Positions 24,080 to 35,200 of a stretch of DNA of 64,000 nt are shown here, in pieces. Below the pieces are notes generated by a model. That model worked only from the letters and a program-made list of their open reading frames with translations, was not told the DNA's origin and made no database searches. Numbering within the stretch: position 1 is the stretch's first letter; each line of letters starts with the position of its first letter. Both the position numbers and the translations under genes were made by a program. Source of the stretch: Lutraria lutraria (Eukaryota > Mollusca > Bivalvia > Venerida > Mactridae); NCBI GenBank assembly GCA_964023205.1, contig OZ026848.1, forward strand, positions 27,329,912 through 27,393,911, in the 5' to 3' direction.

Positions 24080-25785
24080 TTACGCTCGGTGTGTCCTTCG
24101 TAATTGTTTAATAATTGATTCTATCTCACGGAAATTTAAAACGTAAGTCAATTTTGACTGATAGCGTTACGTAATTTTATCACACATCGATTAAATTTAC
24201 GAGGTGATTAAAAACAATCGTTTTTAAGTGTCAATATTTTGCCGATTTTTTGTGATTGTACTTTTTTGTTTTTCCTGTTTTTCTTTTTATCTTTGCTCAA
24301 ATTTACGCTCAAGGCTTTTAAAATGATTTTTATTATTATATTTTATGCTGGATTGATTTCAACATGACACAACCAAGTATCGCTAATTTTTAAAGTATAT
24401 TTTCTACACTTAAAATGACAGATATTATTTCTAGCAATTAGCCAGTCATAAAAGTATCATTAATTATATATTTTATATTTTTCAAAGGTGGTGATTTGAA
24501 CAAACAGCTTTTAACTAAAAATAGCAAAAGCTTGAGAGAATATTAGTTTGATAATTGTATTTCTAAATTAAAATAATAACTTATATGCATTAAATTATTT
24601 ATCAACACAAATAATCATTTATTGCGTTGATCAAGGACACAAATATAGAGTCCCTTCGTGTATATTTGGTTCTGTTCTATACCTTCACTGTACACTTCTA
24701 AGACTTAAAATAGACTGTTTGATTTTATTGAATTACTTATAAATATACAAACTAGAAATATATTGATAAAAGTATCCAAATATGTCAAAGAAGTTTAGTC
24801 GTACAATTTTACACATTTTTATGCGGAAGTTGAATTGACTTAAACGTCGAACATATCTGGTATCTAATTTAAATCCATTCCCGATATATGGTGCAAATAC
24901 ATACTTCAAATGAGGAAACTAATCTTTAAGATCACATTAATTGATCTGTATAATAATCTGGAGAATGAGAAGATCATTGAGGGATGTATCAATGAAACAA
25001 ATAAAAAAACGGGATGTCAATATTTTGCATGATATTTTGAACACTTATTTGTAGTCCAAATCGATAACAAGTATATTTTGTTGAGCAATGTTTTTTTTTC
25101 GATTCGTATCAAATTCCATCATGCACGGCACAACCAATACCGTAAACCTTGATATGAGGGCCACTTAAGGGGTCAAAGAGGTATGCCGGGCTCGTGATGA
25201 AGTTGAAATAACGAAGAAATTTGAAAATCATCCTAATATACGTGGTTGCTATAATGAGGTGTTATTGATGTGGTTATGAGATTAGGTTATAATCGTACAC
25301 CGTAGCGTTGTTTCTGGTGTTTAGACAAAGATCGTGATTTTGTTTTATTTTGGGAAACAATTATCTATCATATTAATTAAGGAGTCAAAGCATATTGACA
25401 ACAGTTCTGATCTTCACCAAATGAGGGGAGTTAATTTTACATATTTGTAGCAATCCTGTACAGAAAGCATTTTTTAAAATTTTATCGTCAATATTCGAGT
25501 TTCTAGTATTCACGGATTCTCCTAACAGCAGATTTATCAGAATTCATACAAATTGCTCGATTAAAATACAATTACATGTTTTTCGAAAATAATTTTTTCC
25601 ATGGCAAATAAATGTTGTGAGGGAAATTTTCTGAAGATGTAGCATAACTTGTCTTTATTCGTAGAAATTGTTTTAACTACGAATTTATTTTGTTTGTTCA
25701 CCCACCCTTTGATAACAGACTTAGTATTGCATGTGCATGTGTCTTAATTTCATTCTGTTATTGACTAATACTCTATGACTCGAAC
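24080..25785. other. AT-rich intergenic DNA, nothing recognised
   Basis: Long AT-rich stretch between the core-repeat array and a SINE. No open frame, tRNA-like box or inverted repeat was convincing. Confidence 0.55.
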
Positions 25786-26026
25786 CGCCTCCGTGATCGA
25801 GTGGTTAAGGTCGCTGACTTCAAATCACTGTAACCTCTCACTGATAGAGAGTCATAGGTTCGAGTCCAGCTACCGACCATGTCTCTTTATGTGAGAAAGT
25901 AGGTAGTTGCTTACAGAGTATGGGGGTCTAGTACTGGTTTTTCCCAAGAACGATGGTTAGGTAAACTGTCTACCTCATATGGCTGTGACTGTTGAAAAGG
26001 GGCGTAAAACTCGATATAAACAAAAA
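25786..26026 (+). mobile_element. tRNA-derived SINE, family A
   Basis: Copy of the 12780-12998 SINE. Box A is TGATCGAGTGGTTAAGG, box B is GGTTCGAGTCC, and the end is GGGGCGTAAAACTCGATATA followed by an A-rich tail. It retains a segment (GAGAAAGTAGGTAGTTGC) that is missing from the 12780 copy. Confidence 0.85.
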
Positions 26027-26069
26027 AAACTATATGATTCATAATTGTAAAAATGCCACGTATACATAT

Positions 26070-26227
26070 ACAGTACAACCTCTCCAGAGCGGCCCTTTCT
26101 TGAGCAAAAACCTCCCTTAAACAACAGCATGATTTTAAATTGAACATCTCTAGAACAACAACCTCTCTACAACAAGACAATTTTGCTACTCCCAAAAAGT
26201 GTTGTTTTGGAGAGGTTGCGCTGCATA
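26070..26227 (+). mobile_element. MITE-like element, family 2
   Basis: It starts TACAGTACAACCTCTCCAGA, carries TTGAGCAAAAACCTCCC, and ends TTTTGGAGAGGTTGCGCTG. Terminal inverted repeats match the copy at 2757-2952. The 107-codon minus-strand ORF over it is not coding. Confidence 0.75.
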
Positions 26228-26317
26228 TTATCAAACCGAATGATGTGTAGATAACTTGTGTGTAAATTATCTTGATTTTATACTCCTTTTAATACAAAAT
26301 TGAACGTTAATATGACT

Positions 26318-26602
26318 TCGGTGAATTCGAATCTCACCCAGGACAAGACAAATTTCACTAGTGAGGAAACTGTCTAGCTAGCTTATTGAAGGCCAGTGGT
26401 TCTACACAGGTGGTGTACGCCTGGGTCGTCCATCACTTTTAACGCTTAAAAGTAGCTTAATGTATGGACCTATCTGTTGATATGGCATTGAACCACTGAG
26501 AAAAAAAAGAACGAACGTATAAAATAGCTTTTGTATTTGTATATCATGATGTACGTGTAAGATCAAATTAATAAATTTCTGTTCTGTTCTGTTTCTTTAA
26601 TG
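26318..26602 (+). mobile_element. SINE with LINE-like TTCTG-repeat tail, family C
   Basis: It has a box B-like GGTGAATTCGAATCTC near 26320, a body including TTCTACACAGGTGGTGTACG and GCCTGGGTCGTCCATCAC, and a 3' end AATAAATTTCTGTTCTGTTC followed by TGTTTC. That tail is nearly the same as the end of the LINE at 29468-30690, suggesting shared retrotransposition machinery. Confidence 0.6.
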
Positions 26603-26609
26603 CTTATAC

Positions 26610-27260
26610 ATGTATATGTATTTTCATGCTAACAATATGTAATGAGCTAAATTATTATTTCCTGAAGTTGATGCAATTACATTTAATTGCCAGGAAACAA
26701 AAGCGCTTAAAAATAAATTTGGTGTTATGATTTATACAAAAAATTGTTTTGAGCATTTTATAGTAATTAAATGGCTAATTGATAAAATAATTGATATTAA
26801 ATATGTTAAACAATACTAGTATTTGCATTTAATATGCTCTTTAATTATATTATTTCCTGTCAATTGTATTAATTAATTATTATAACTAATACTGAAGATT
26901 TATTTTTTCTACCAATATGTGATATTACAGAATAAATCAATTTGCGTAGATTTTAGAGAAATCGTTTTAACATAAACGTAACCACTCTCCATCTTACGAA
27001 GCAATACTTGTTTTTACTCAAAAGTCAAAGTCAAATTGAAATAAAGATTTTTAAAAGAAAATACTGGGCGCTTTATGATATTTGACTTTAATTCACACAA
27101 ATTCACCAGGACACAGGGAACAATGTATTTTAATGTAGCCTAGTATATTTTAGTTATATTATAGTTTTACTTTGGAGGGGGGTCTATTGCACAGAGTTTC
27201 AATATTGTTGCACTGTTTCTTTTTAGTGCAGTCTAAGAAACAAAATTGATTTAAATACAA
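26610..27260. other. AT-rich intergenic DNA, nothing recognised
   Basis: Strongly AT-rich with many short homopolymer and TTAAT runs; no gene or repeat was recognised. Confidence 0.5.
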
Positions 27261-27277
27261 ATGTATATCTTTACAGG

Positions 27278-27431
27278 TGTGTGCAGTAGGTCTGAAATAC
27301 ATGGTGACTAAAATAAAGGGATGGAGATACTAGACATCTTGGAAAATCGAGAGCTACCGTCCCATGATTTGTCGTGCTTCGTGGGTCCCACTGACATAAG
27401 CCGGGACAATCGTATATGACTAGGATAAATG
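27278..27431 (+). other. Exon-like segment, non-coding or untranslated
   Basis: An acceptor-like TATCTTTACAG precedes 27278, and a donor-like AAATGGTAAGT starts near 27428. The segment is less AT-rich than its surroundings and has no long frame. It could be an exon of a non-coding RNA or a chance pair of sites. It lies 1.7 kb before three duplicated exon-like units in the same orientation. Confidence 0.2.
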
Positions 27432-27784
27432 GTAAGTCTACAATTAAAGTTTTGTTTTCCTAATTCGTGTACACGACAATGAATGCTGCGTTTCTTTTTT
27501 GTATTATTTAATTGATACTAAACCAATAACTAAGAAAACGCACCATTTTGCATGTTGAGTATCGACTTCATTATTTGAATTGTAAAAAAAATGATTAATT
27601 TCCTTCATTTTGATAACAAAATACAATGTATTTATAAAATGAGATAAATCAATACTAGTACAAATTAAATTGCGCTATAAAACATGACAACACCCGTCCA
27701 CGAAAGTCACACTTGTAGCATTCAATTACGGGTATTCTTAATTATTGTGTTGAATAAAGTTTCTAAATTTTATTCCGATTTAAG

Positions 27785-28012
27785 TGAAGGATATCCGGCT
27801 ATTTTAGCTCGGCTGTTTTCGAAGAAAAAGTCGACCTATTGTGATCACTGCGTCGTCTGAGTCTGTGCAAAAACTGTAATGTAGCTCATAACTCAGAAAC
27901 TACTAGTACATGTATAAGAGATAACAACATGAAACTTCATAGGTGGATATATCTGATTGAGGCGGTGAACAGACGAGCGTTGGCACCACTTGCGGCGCTC
28001 TTGTTTTTTTAC
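27785..28012 (+). repeat. Dispersed repeat ending GGCGCTCTTG
   Basis: It contains TAGCTCGGCTGTTTTCGAAG, TAACATGAAACTTCA-type text and CCACTTGCGGCGCTCTTG. It is matched in inverse orientation by 48588-48862 (CAAGAGCGCCACAAGTGG ... TTTTTCTTCGATAAACAGCC). Class unknown. Confidence 0.7.
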
Positions 28013-28378
28013 TTTGGTGACGAAAAATCAATTAAATTTGTGATGTGTATGTATTTGATTCATCTGATTGAATTTAACATTATAAACAGCGCATAACACT
28101 TTGAATATTTTGTAACAAACACATCTCCGCTACATATAGCTGTCTGATTCAATGTATCGATGAATATACAATTTCCAATTTCTGAATCAATGTCATTACA
28201 ATGCAACTGCCTGTTTAATAATTATTCATCTAATTCCAAATGTTTTGGTATCAAAATGATGGCATCTAAAATATATTTTGATGGTGTAATATTTAATATA
28301 GTACGATCATGTCCAAGTGATGTTTCCTTTCTCAGGGAAACCACTTGTCCTACTGCTGCCTTTTTTCTTTTCTTTTTT

Positions 28379-28459
28379 GACCCGCCTCCGTGGTCGAGTG
28401 GTTAAGAATGCTGGCTTCAAATCACAGTAACCTCTCACTGATAGAGGGTCGTGCCTTTT
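28379..28459 (+). mobile_element. tRNA-like head of SINE family A, body missing
   Basis: It starts CCCGCCTCCGTGGTCGAGTG and continues through CAAATCACAGTAACCTC to GATAGAGGGTCGTG. It then stops 12 bp before the TTAA of the MITE at 28475-28830. The rest of the SINE is not found on the far side, so truncation and MITE insertion may be separate events. Confidence 0.75.
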
Positions 28460-28474
28460 TCAAAGTCCATTTAA

Positions 28475-28830
28475 AGGGGCATACCCTACAACTTGGTGCA
28501 TCTAGAATCAAAGCAAAATGATGATAAATTAGAAGCTTGTAAAGAAAAAAGCCGACGAAGAAGGTTTCAGCCTAAAATTCACCCAATTAAAAATAAAATC
28601 ACAAAAAATTGTTTCCATATAAGATCGGAAACTCTTTGGCATTTTGTCGTACAATTTTTGGGTGGAAGTGATTTATTATTCATAGCTATGATTTTTGCGG
28701 CTAGTACCTAAACTAGTCATTTTATGACCCAAGTTCTTCTTGCAATTATCCATCATACATTGTTTTACATATACATCTAACACATTTTTACACTTTCACA
28801 GAATGTTTGTCAGTTGTAGGGTATGCCCCT
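28475..28830. mobile_element. piggyBac-like MITE with TTAA target duplication
   Basis: TTAA at 28471-28474 and 28831-28834 flank a 356 bp element. Its left end AGGGGCATACCCTACAACT is the exact reverse complement of its right end AGTTGTAGGGTATGCCCCT. The 19 bp inverted repeats are perfect and imply recent movement. The 72-codon ORF inside is basic at its start but has no transposase motif. Confidence 0.85.
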
Positions 28831-28899
28831 TTAAGTACTATCAAATTTGTGTTAGCGAACTCTTTCGAAAGGAAGTCATCATGTGCATAAAGACCGTTC

Positions 28900-29014
28900 T
28901 TTTCAAACATCGTTGACTATTTGGAACAAAATGATCTCTGAATAAAGACCACCTGTCAATAAAAGCCACATTATGTCTTTCCCAAGTGTGGCATTTATTG
29001 ACAGATTCGACTGT
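28900..29014. mobile_element. MITE family 1, partial copy
   Basis: It contains GACTATTTGGAACAAAATGA, AAAGACCACCTGTCAATAAA and GGCATTTATTGACAGATTCG, and ends GACTGTA. The left terminus is missing. Confidence 0.7.
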
Positions 29015-29467
29015 ATTATAAATCCGTATTTCTGGCAAGTTTTAAACAATGGACATCATAATAAAAGTGTATGACATATTTAAAAGTATTTGTTTGTTCC
29101 AAAGTTTTTATATTGTTTTCTGATTATAAAGTGTTTGATATTTGTATCTTTCAGGACGCTGACTGAGACATTTTCTTTTCAACGGAAGTTGTCGACGTTT
29201 TGAATCAACTTGCTACTTTGTATGTCTTCGCTCGAATTTTCATGTTTGATTTAATCCTCCATTGACACACATTATAGGGGACATGGTGAATGGCAATTAT
29301 TGAATACAAGGTAAAATTTGACATGTCATTACATTACTATTTTATCTACCATGAGCGTGAACTCAGTTTATATTATTTACTTTTTCTACAACATTTTAAA
29401 CTATGGAAATCATATTAAAGAATGTACGACATGTTTAAAAGTATTTGCTTAATTGTGCCAAAGATCA

Positions 29468-30690
29468 TCTAACAAATCTGTCTGGAAAAGCTCTGAAAGC
29501 TCTAAATGTTTTGTTAAATAAGTGTAAACAATTTAAGTTAAAACCAAAAGTGTTATGCCAATTGTTTGATTCATTTGTAGGGTCCATTTTAAGTTACGGT
29601 TCTGAAATATGGGGTTTTAGTAAATCACAAGAAATAGAAAGAATCCATTTAAAATTGTTAAAGAAAATACTTAATGTAAAACTTAATTCGTCTAATGTAG
29701 CAGTTTACGGCGAACTGGGTAGATATCCATTATATATATCCAGATATCTGAGAATAATCAAGTACTGGTTCAAGCTGTTTCAAACAGATAATATTATTTT
29801 AAAAACTGTGTATAAATGTTCATATGATGACTATATGAAAGGTAAAAATAATTGGATTACGAAAGTAAAACAATTGTTGTCAGAATTCGGGTTTTATTAT
29901 GTTTTTATTAATCCTACGTCCGTTGAAAAAATGAAATTCCTACATGAATTTAAGCAACGGTTGATAGATGTTTTTTTAAATGAATGGTTAAATAAAAAAG
30001 CGATATCGACTCAACTGTTTCTGTATAATTTTATCAAAGATAAATTTGATTATTCGTGGTATCTAGATATTTTACCCCACGACGTAAGAAACTATCTTGT
30101 CCGCATCCGAATATCCGCTCACCAACTAAGAATCCAAACTGGTAGATATGGAACTAATAGGCTACCCAGAAATGAGAGAGTTTGTATATACTGTAACTTA
30201 AATGAAATTGACGACGAATTCCATTTTATCTTTAGGTGTCCTTTTGTAGAAGAGCTGAGAAAAATATATATAAAACTATATTTTTTTACTCGACCAAATA
30301 TGTTAAAACTAAAACAATTGTTAAATAGCGATAGTAAAACTATTATCCTACAATTATGTAAGTTTATCAAATTGGCATTTGAAAAAAGAAACAAATCATC
30401 AATAATGGTATAGGTTAATTTAGCCATACGTTCATTCTCTGTAAATGTTTCTGAATATGTTATTATACATGTGATTTTTTTGTCATGTTATATATAATAT
30501 TATATATTTATGTGTGTAATCTTATTGTACATGTAATGTAAGTGTATTGTGTAGTGTTTATTGTAATATGTTTAATGTAATATGTGTATACATTTCAAAT
30601 ATTTTCAAGTTGTTATATGTGATGTATTGTAACAATGTACAGGATGTACAAGTTGTAAATAAAATTCTGTTCTGTTCTGTTTTCTGTTAA
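29468..30690 (+). mobile_element. 5'-truncated non-LTR retrotransposon (LINE) with TTCTG tail
   Basis: About 1.2 kb holding the C-terminal end of a LINE pol protein, then a 3' UTR ending AAATAAAATTCTGTTCTGTT plus further TTCTG units. The 5' junction follows CCAAAGATCA (29458-29467). An uninterrupted copy of the same host unit reads CCAAAGATCACATTGAGTTG near 31065, and the host sequence resumes near 30690 as ATTGAGTTGATTTAACGG. No clear target-site duplication was found. Confidence 0.85.
29469..30413 (+). pseudogene. LINE reverse transcriptase C-terminal fragment
   Basis: An open frame of about 314 codons begins inside the protein, so it cannot make a working reverse transcriptase: the catalytic palm with its Asp residues is missing. 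What remains is the region after the RT core (LSGKALKALNVLLNK, FDSFVGSILSYGSEIWG), a linker, and a C-terminal zinc-knuckle-like segment RVCIYCN ... FHFIFRCPF (CxxC...H...C). This order is typical of CR1/L2/Jockey-type LINEs; I cannot place the clade more precisely. No internal stop has accumulated, which suggests recent insertion. It was copied with host DNA upstream, so the frame's apparent start at 29445 is a host TTG, not an initiator. Confidence 0.85.
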
Positions 30691-31399
30691 CTGATTGAGT
30701 TGATTTAACGGACGAATCGTATTGAAGAAAATAAGTACTTTTTATGTTTCTTTCAGGACACTGGCTTGTGACTAAAGACTAAGACCGTTTTCTTTCGAAG
30801 TTTGAATCAACTTGCTAGTTTATATACGCCTTCGATCAAATTTGATGTTTCAATTCAGGCGTACATTTACACACTAACGGAACATGGTGAAACAAGAATA
30901 CTATGACAAACATTGAATATAAGGTAAAATTTGATCTGTTATTACAGGACTACTTTATCTATTATGTGAGTGAAATGAGTCTATATTATTCACTTTTTCT
31001 ACCACATCTTAAACAATGGAAATCATAATTAAATATGTATGACATTCTTGAAAGTACTTGTTTCTCCCAAAGATCACATTGAGTTGGCTTAATTGACGAA
31101 TCGTATTGAAGATTATTGAGTTGGCTTAATTGACGAATCGTATTGAAGATTATAAGTGTTTTTTTTATTTGTTTCTTTCAGGATGCTGGTTTGTGACCAA
31201 ATACTCGGACCTTTTCATTTCAACTGATGTTGTTGAGCGTTTTACATCTTGATGTTTTGATTCAGTTGTCCATTATTTGACACATTTAGGAAACATTGTG
31301 AAGCAAGTATACTATGACAAACATTGAATATAAGGTAAAATCTGATATGTAATTACATGACTATTGTATGTGTGTAAACTGAGTTTTATATTGCAGTAT

Positions 31400-32280
31400 T
31401 AGTTTTTTCTTCAGACTCAAAACTTTATTGTCATCCCTCGTATGTGATAGATATTTAAAACGCACGTAAATTTTACATTAATTTATAATTTATGGATGAT
31501 CATGATAATGATTTATAATACAATATACATGTGTTATAATAATAGATAAATAAACCAATAAATAAATAAAATAAAAATAAATTAATTATAATACAAATCT
31601 AATTAGTTTTGATAATGAATTTAATAAGAATTAAATGAAAAGATAAGATAATATTGTCAATGAAATGTTTATGTAATAGTTTAATAATAAATAATAATAA
31701 ATATGTAATAATACATAAAAAAATGAATAAAAAACATAAAAATTACTAATAATTATGATATTATAAAATCTAAATGAAACATAAATTTAAAATAATGATA
31801 GTATTTATATGAATAATGAATTAAAAATTATATAACAATTAATGCTATAGTTTTGGTACGAAAATGATAACTAATTAAAGAATACAAATAAATGATTATA
31901 AGTTAATATATAAATTATCTACATATATTAACTGAAATAATGCTTGTAAAAGTAATACAATAGGAAAAAGTTATTTATTGATATAATATGATAAATTGTC
32001 TGTTTCTGTCAAAGTTTATTTCATGGGTACTTGTTTTTATGCCCCCCCCCCAGGCATATAGAAATCACATCTTCCGGCCGTCCAGTTGAGCTATTTCGGC
32101 AAGTTGGAGTTCTGTAAAAACTATTGAAGATATTGACTTTAACTAACAGCACTTATCTAACTAGTTCTAAATTTGATCCCCATATCTCTGTTTTGATTTT
32201 TGACAGAGATGTGTGTCTTTTATTAACTTAAATCTTTTTTGAAGTTTTCTGTACAAGTTTACTTAATGTCAGATTTATCT
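31400..32280. other. Very AT-rich DNA with a poly-C run, no gene
   Basis: Bases about 31500-32000 are low-complexity A/T/AATA-rich sequence. A run of about 11 Cs lies at 32041, followed by CCAGGCATATAGAAATCACA, likely the start of a dispersed repeat. No frame is supported. Confidence 0.6.
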
Positions 32281-32281
32281 A

Positions 32282-35200
32282 TATACATGTACATTCAGCT
32301 AGTTACTTACTTAGTTATATACACTGAGTCAATTACTTACCTAGTTATATACACTGAGTCAGTTACTTACCTATTTATATACACTGAGTCAGTTACTTAC
32401 TTAGTTATATACACTGAGTCAGTTACTTACTTAGTTATATACACTGAGTCAGTTACTTACCTAGTTATATACACTGAGTCAGTTACTTACCTAGTTATAT
32501 ACATTCAGCTAGTTACATACTTAGTTATATACACTGAGTCAGTTACTTACCTAGTTAAATACATTCAGCTAGTTACATACTTAGTAATATACACCGAGTC
32601 AGTTACTTACCTAGTTATATACACTGAGTCAGTTACTTACTTAGTTATATACACTGAGTCAGTTACTTACCTAGTTATATACACTGAGTCAGTTACTTAC
32701 CTAGTTGTATACACTGAGTCAGTCACTTACTTAGTTATATACATTCAGCTAGTTACATACTTAGTTATATACACTGAGTCAGTTACTTACTTAGTTATAT
32801 ACACTGAGTCAGTTACTTACCTAGTTATATACACTGAGTCAGTCACTTACCTAGTTATATACACTGAGTCAGTCACTTACCTAGTTATATACACTGAGTC
32901 AGTTACTTACCTAGTTTTATACACTGAGTCAGTTACTTACTTAGTTATATACACTGAGTCAGTTACTTACCTAGTTATATACACTGAGTCAGTTACTTAC
33001 CTAGTTATATACACTGAGTCAGTTACTTACCTAGTTATATACACTGAGTCAGTTACTTACCTAGTTATATACACTGAGTCAGTTACTTACTTAGTTATAA
33101 ACACTGAGTCAGTTACTTACCTAGTTATATACACTGACGTCAGTTACTTACCTAGTTATATACACAGACGTCAGTTACTTAGTTATATACACTAAGTCAG
33201 CTACTTACCTAGTTATATACACAGACGACAGTTACTTACCTAGTTATATACACAGACGTCAGTTACTTACCTAGTTATATACACAGACGTCAGTTACTTA
33301 CCTAGTTATATACACAGACGTCAGTTACTTACCTAGTTATATACACAGACGTCAGCTACTTACCTAGTTATATACACAGACGTCAGTTACTTACCTAGTT
33401 ATATACACAGACGTCAGTTACTTACCTAGTTATATACACAGACGTCAGCTACTTACCTAGTTATATACACTGAGTCAGTTACTTACCTAGTTATATACAC
33501 AGACGTCAGCTACTTACCTAGTTATATACACAGACGTCAGTTACTTACCTAGTTATATACACAGACGTCAGTTACTTACCTAGTTATATACACAGACGTC
33601 AGCTACTTACCTAGTTATATACACAGACGTCAGTTACTTACCTAGTTATATACACAGACGTCAGTTACTTACCTAGTTATATACACAGACGTCAGCTACT
33701 TACCTAGTTATATACACTGAGTCAGTTACTTACCTAGTTATATACACAGACGTCAGTTACTTACCTAGTTATATACACAGACGTCAGCTACTTACCTAGT
33801 TATATACACTGAGTCAGTTACTTACCTAGTTATATACACAGACGTCAGCTACTTACCTAGTTATATACACAGACGTCAGCTACTTACCTAGTTATATACA
33901 CTGAGTCAGTTACTTACCTAGTTATATACACAGACGTCAGTTACTTACCTAGTTATATACACAGACGTCAGTTACTTACCTAGTTATATACACAGACGTC
34001 AGCTACTTACCTAGTTATATACACAGACGTCAGCTACTTACCTAGTTATATACACTGAGTCAGTTACTTACCTAGTTATATACACAGACGTCAGTTACTT
34101 ACCTAGTTATATACACTGAGTCAGTTACTTACTTAGTTATATACACTGAGTCAGTTACTTACCTAGTTATATACACTGAGTCAGTTACTTACCTAGTTAT
34201 ATACATTCAGCTAGTTACATACTTAGTTATATACACTGAGTCAGTTACTTACCTAGTTATATACATTCAGCTAGTTACATACTTAGTAATATACACCGAG
34301 TCAGTTACTTACCTAGTTATATACACTGAGTCAGTTACTTACTTAGTTATATACACTGAGTCAGTTACTTACCTAGTTATTTACACTGAGTCAGTTACTT
34401 ACCTAGTTGTATACACTGAGTCAGTCACTTACTTAGTTATATACATTCAGCTAGTTACATACTTAGTTATATACACTGAGTCAGTTACTTACTTAGTTAT
34501 ATACACTGAGTCAGTTACTTACCTAGTTATATACACTGAGTCAGTTACTTACCTAGTTGTATACACTGAGTCAGTCACTTACTTAGTTATATACATTCAG
34601 CTAGTTACATACTTAGTTATATACACTGAGTCAGTTACTTACTTAGTTATATACACTGAGTCAGTTACTTACCTAGTTATATACACTGAGTCAGTTACTT
34701 ACCTAGTTATATACACTGAGTCAGTTACTTACCTAGTTATATACACTGAGTCAGTTACTTACCTAGTTTTATACACTGAGTCAGTTACTTACTTAGTTAT
34801 ATACACTGAGTCAGTTACTTACCTAGTTATATACACTGAGTCAGTTACTTACCTAGTTATATACACTGAGTCAGTTACTTACCTAGTTATATACACTGAG
34901 TCAGTTACTTACCTAGTTATATACACTGAGTCAGTTACTTACTTAGTTATAAACACTGAGTCAGTTACTTACCTAGTTATATACACTGACGTCAGTTACT
35001 TACCTAGTTATATACACAGACGTCAGTTACTTAGTTATATACACTAAGTCAGCTACTTACCTAGTTATATACACAGACGACAGTTACTTACCTAGTTATA
35101 TACACAGACGTCAGTTACTTACCTAGTTATATACACAGACGTCAGTTACTTACCTAGTTATATACACAGACGTCAGTTACTTACCTAGTTATATACACAG

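Larger units (their letters stand above)
29040..31400 (+). repeat. Tandem exon-like units, about 350-400 bp, one split by a LINE
   Basis: Three segments carry conserved splice-like borders: 29155-29310, 30757-30923 and 31182-31334. Each is preceded by a T-rich tract ending CTTTCAG and followed by GTAAAAT. Shared content includes CATGGTGAA-type text and TTGAATATAAG. Flanks are duplicated too: TTTTAAACAATGGACATCAT near 29039, TTTTAAACTATGGAAATCAT near 29394, and CTTAAACAATGGAAATCATA near 31007. All three reading frames contain stops, so these would be non-coding or UTR exons. The second unit's tail is interrupted at about 29468. Confidence 0.6.

Noticed and set aside
32239..33195. 318-codon ORF of SVTYLVIYTE-type repeats
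   Set aside because: It is an open frame only because the satellite unit is 30 bp, a multiple of three without stops in this frame. It starts at a TTG, has no promoter or domain, and fails as soon as 31 bp units begin.
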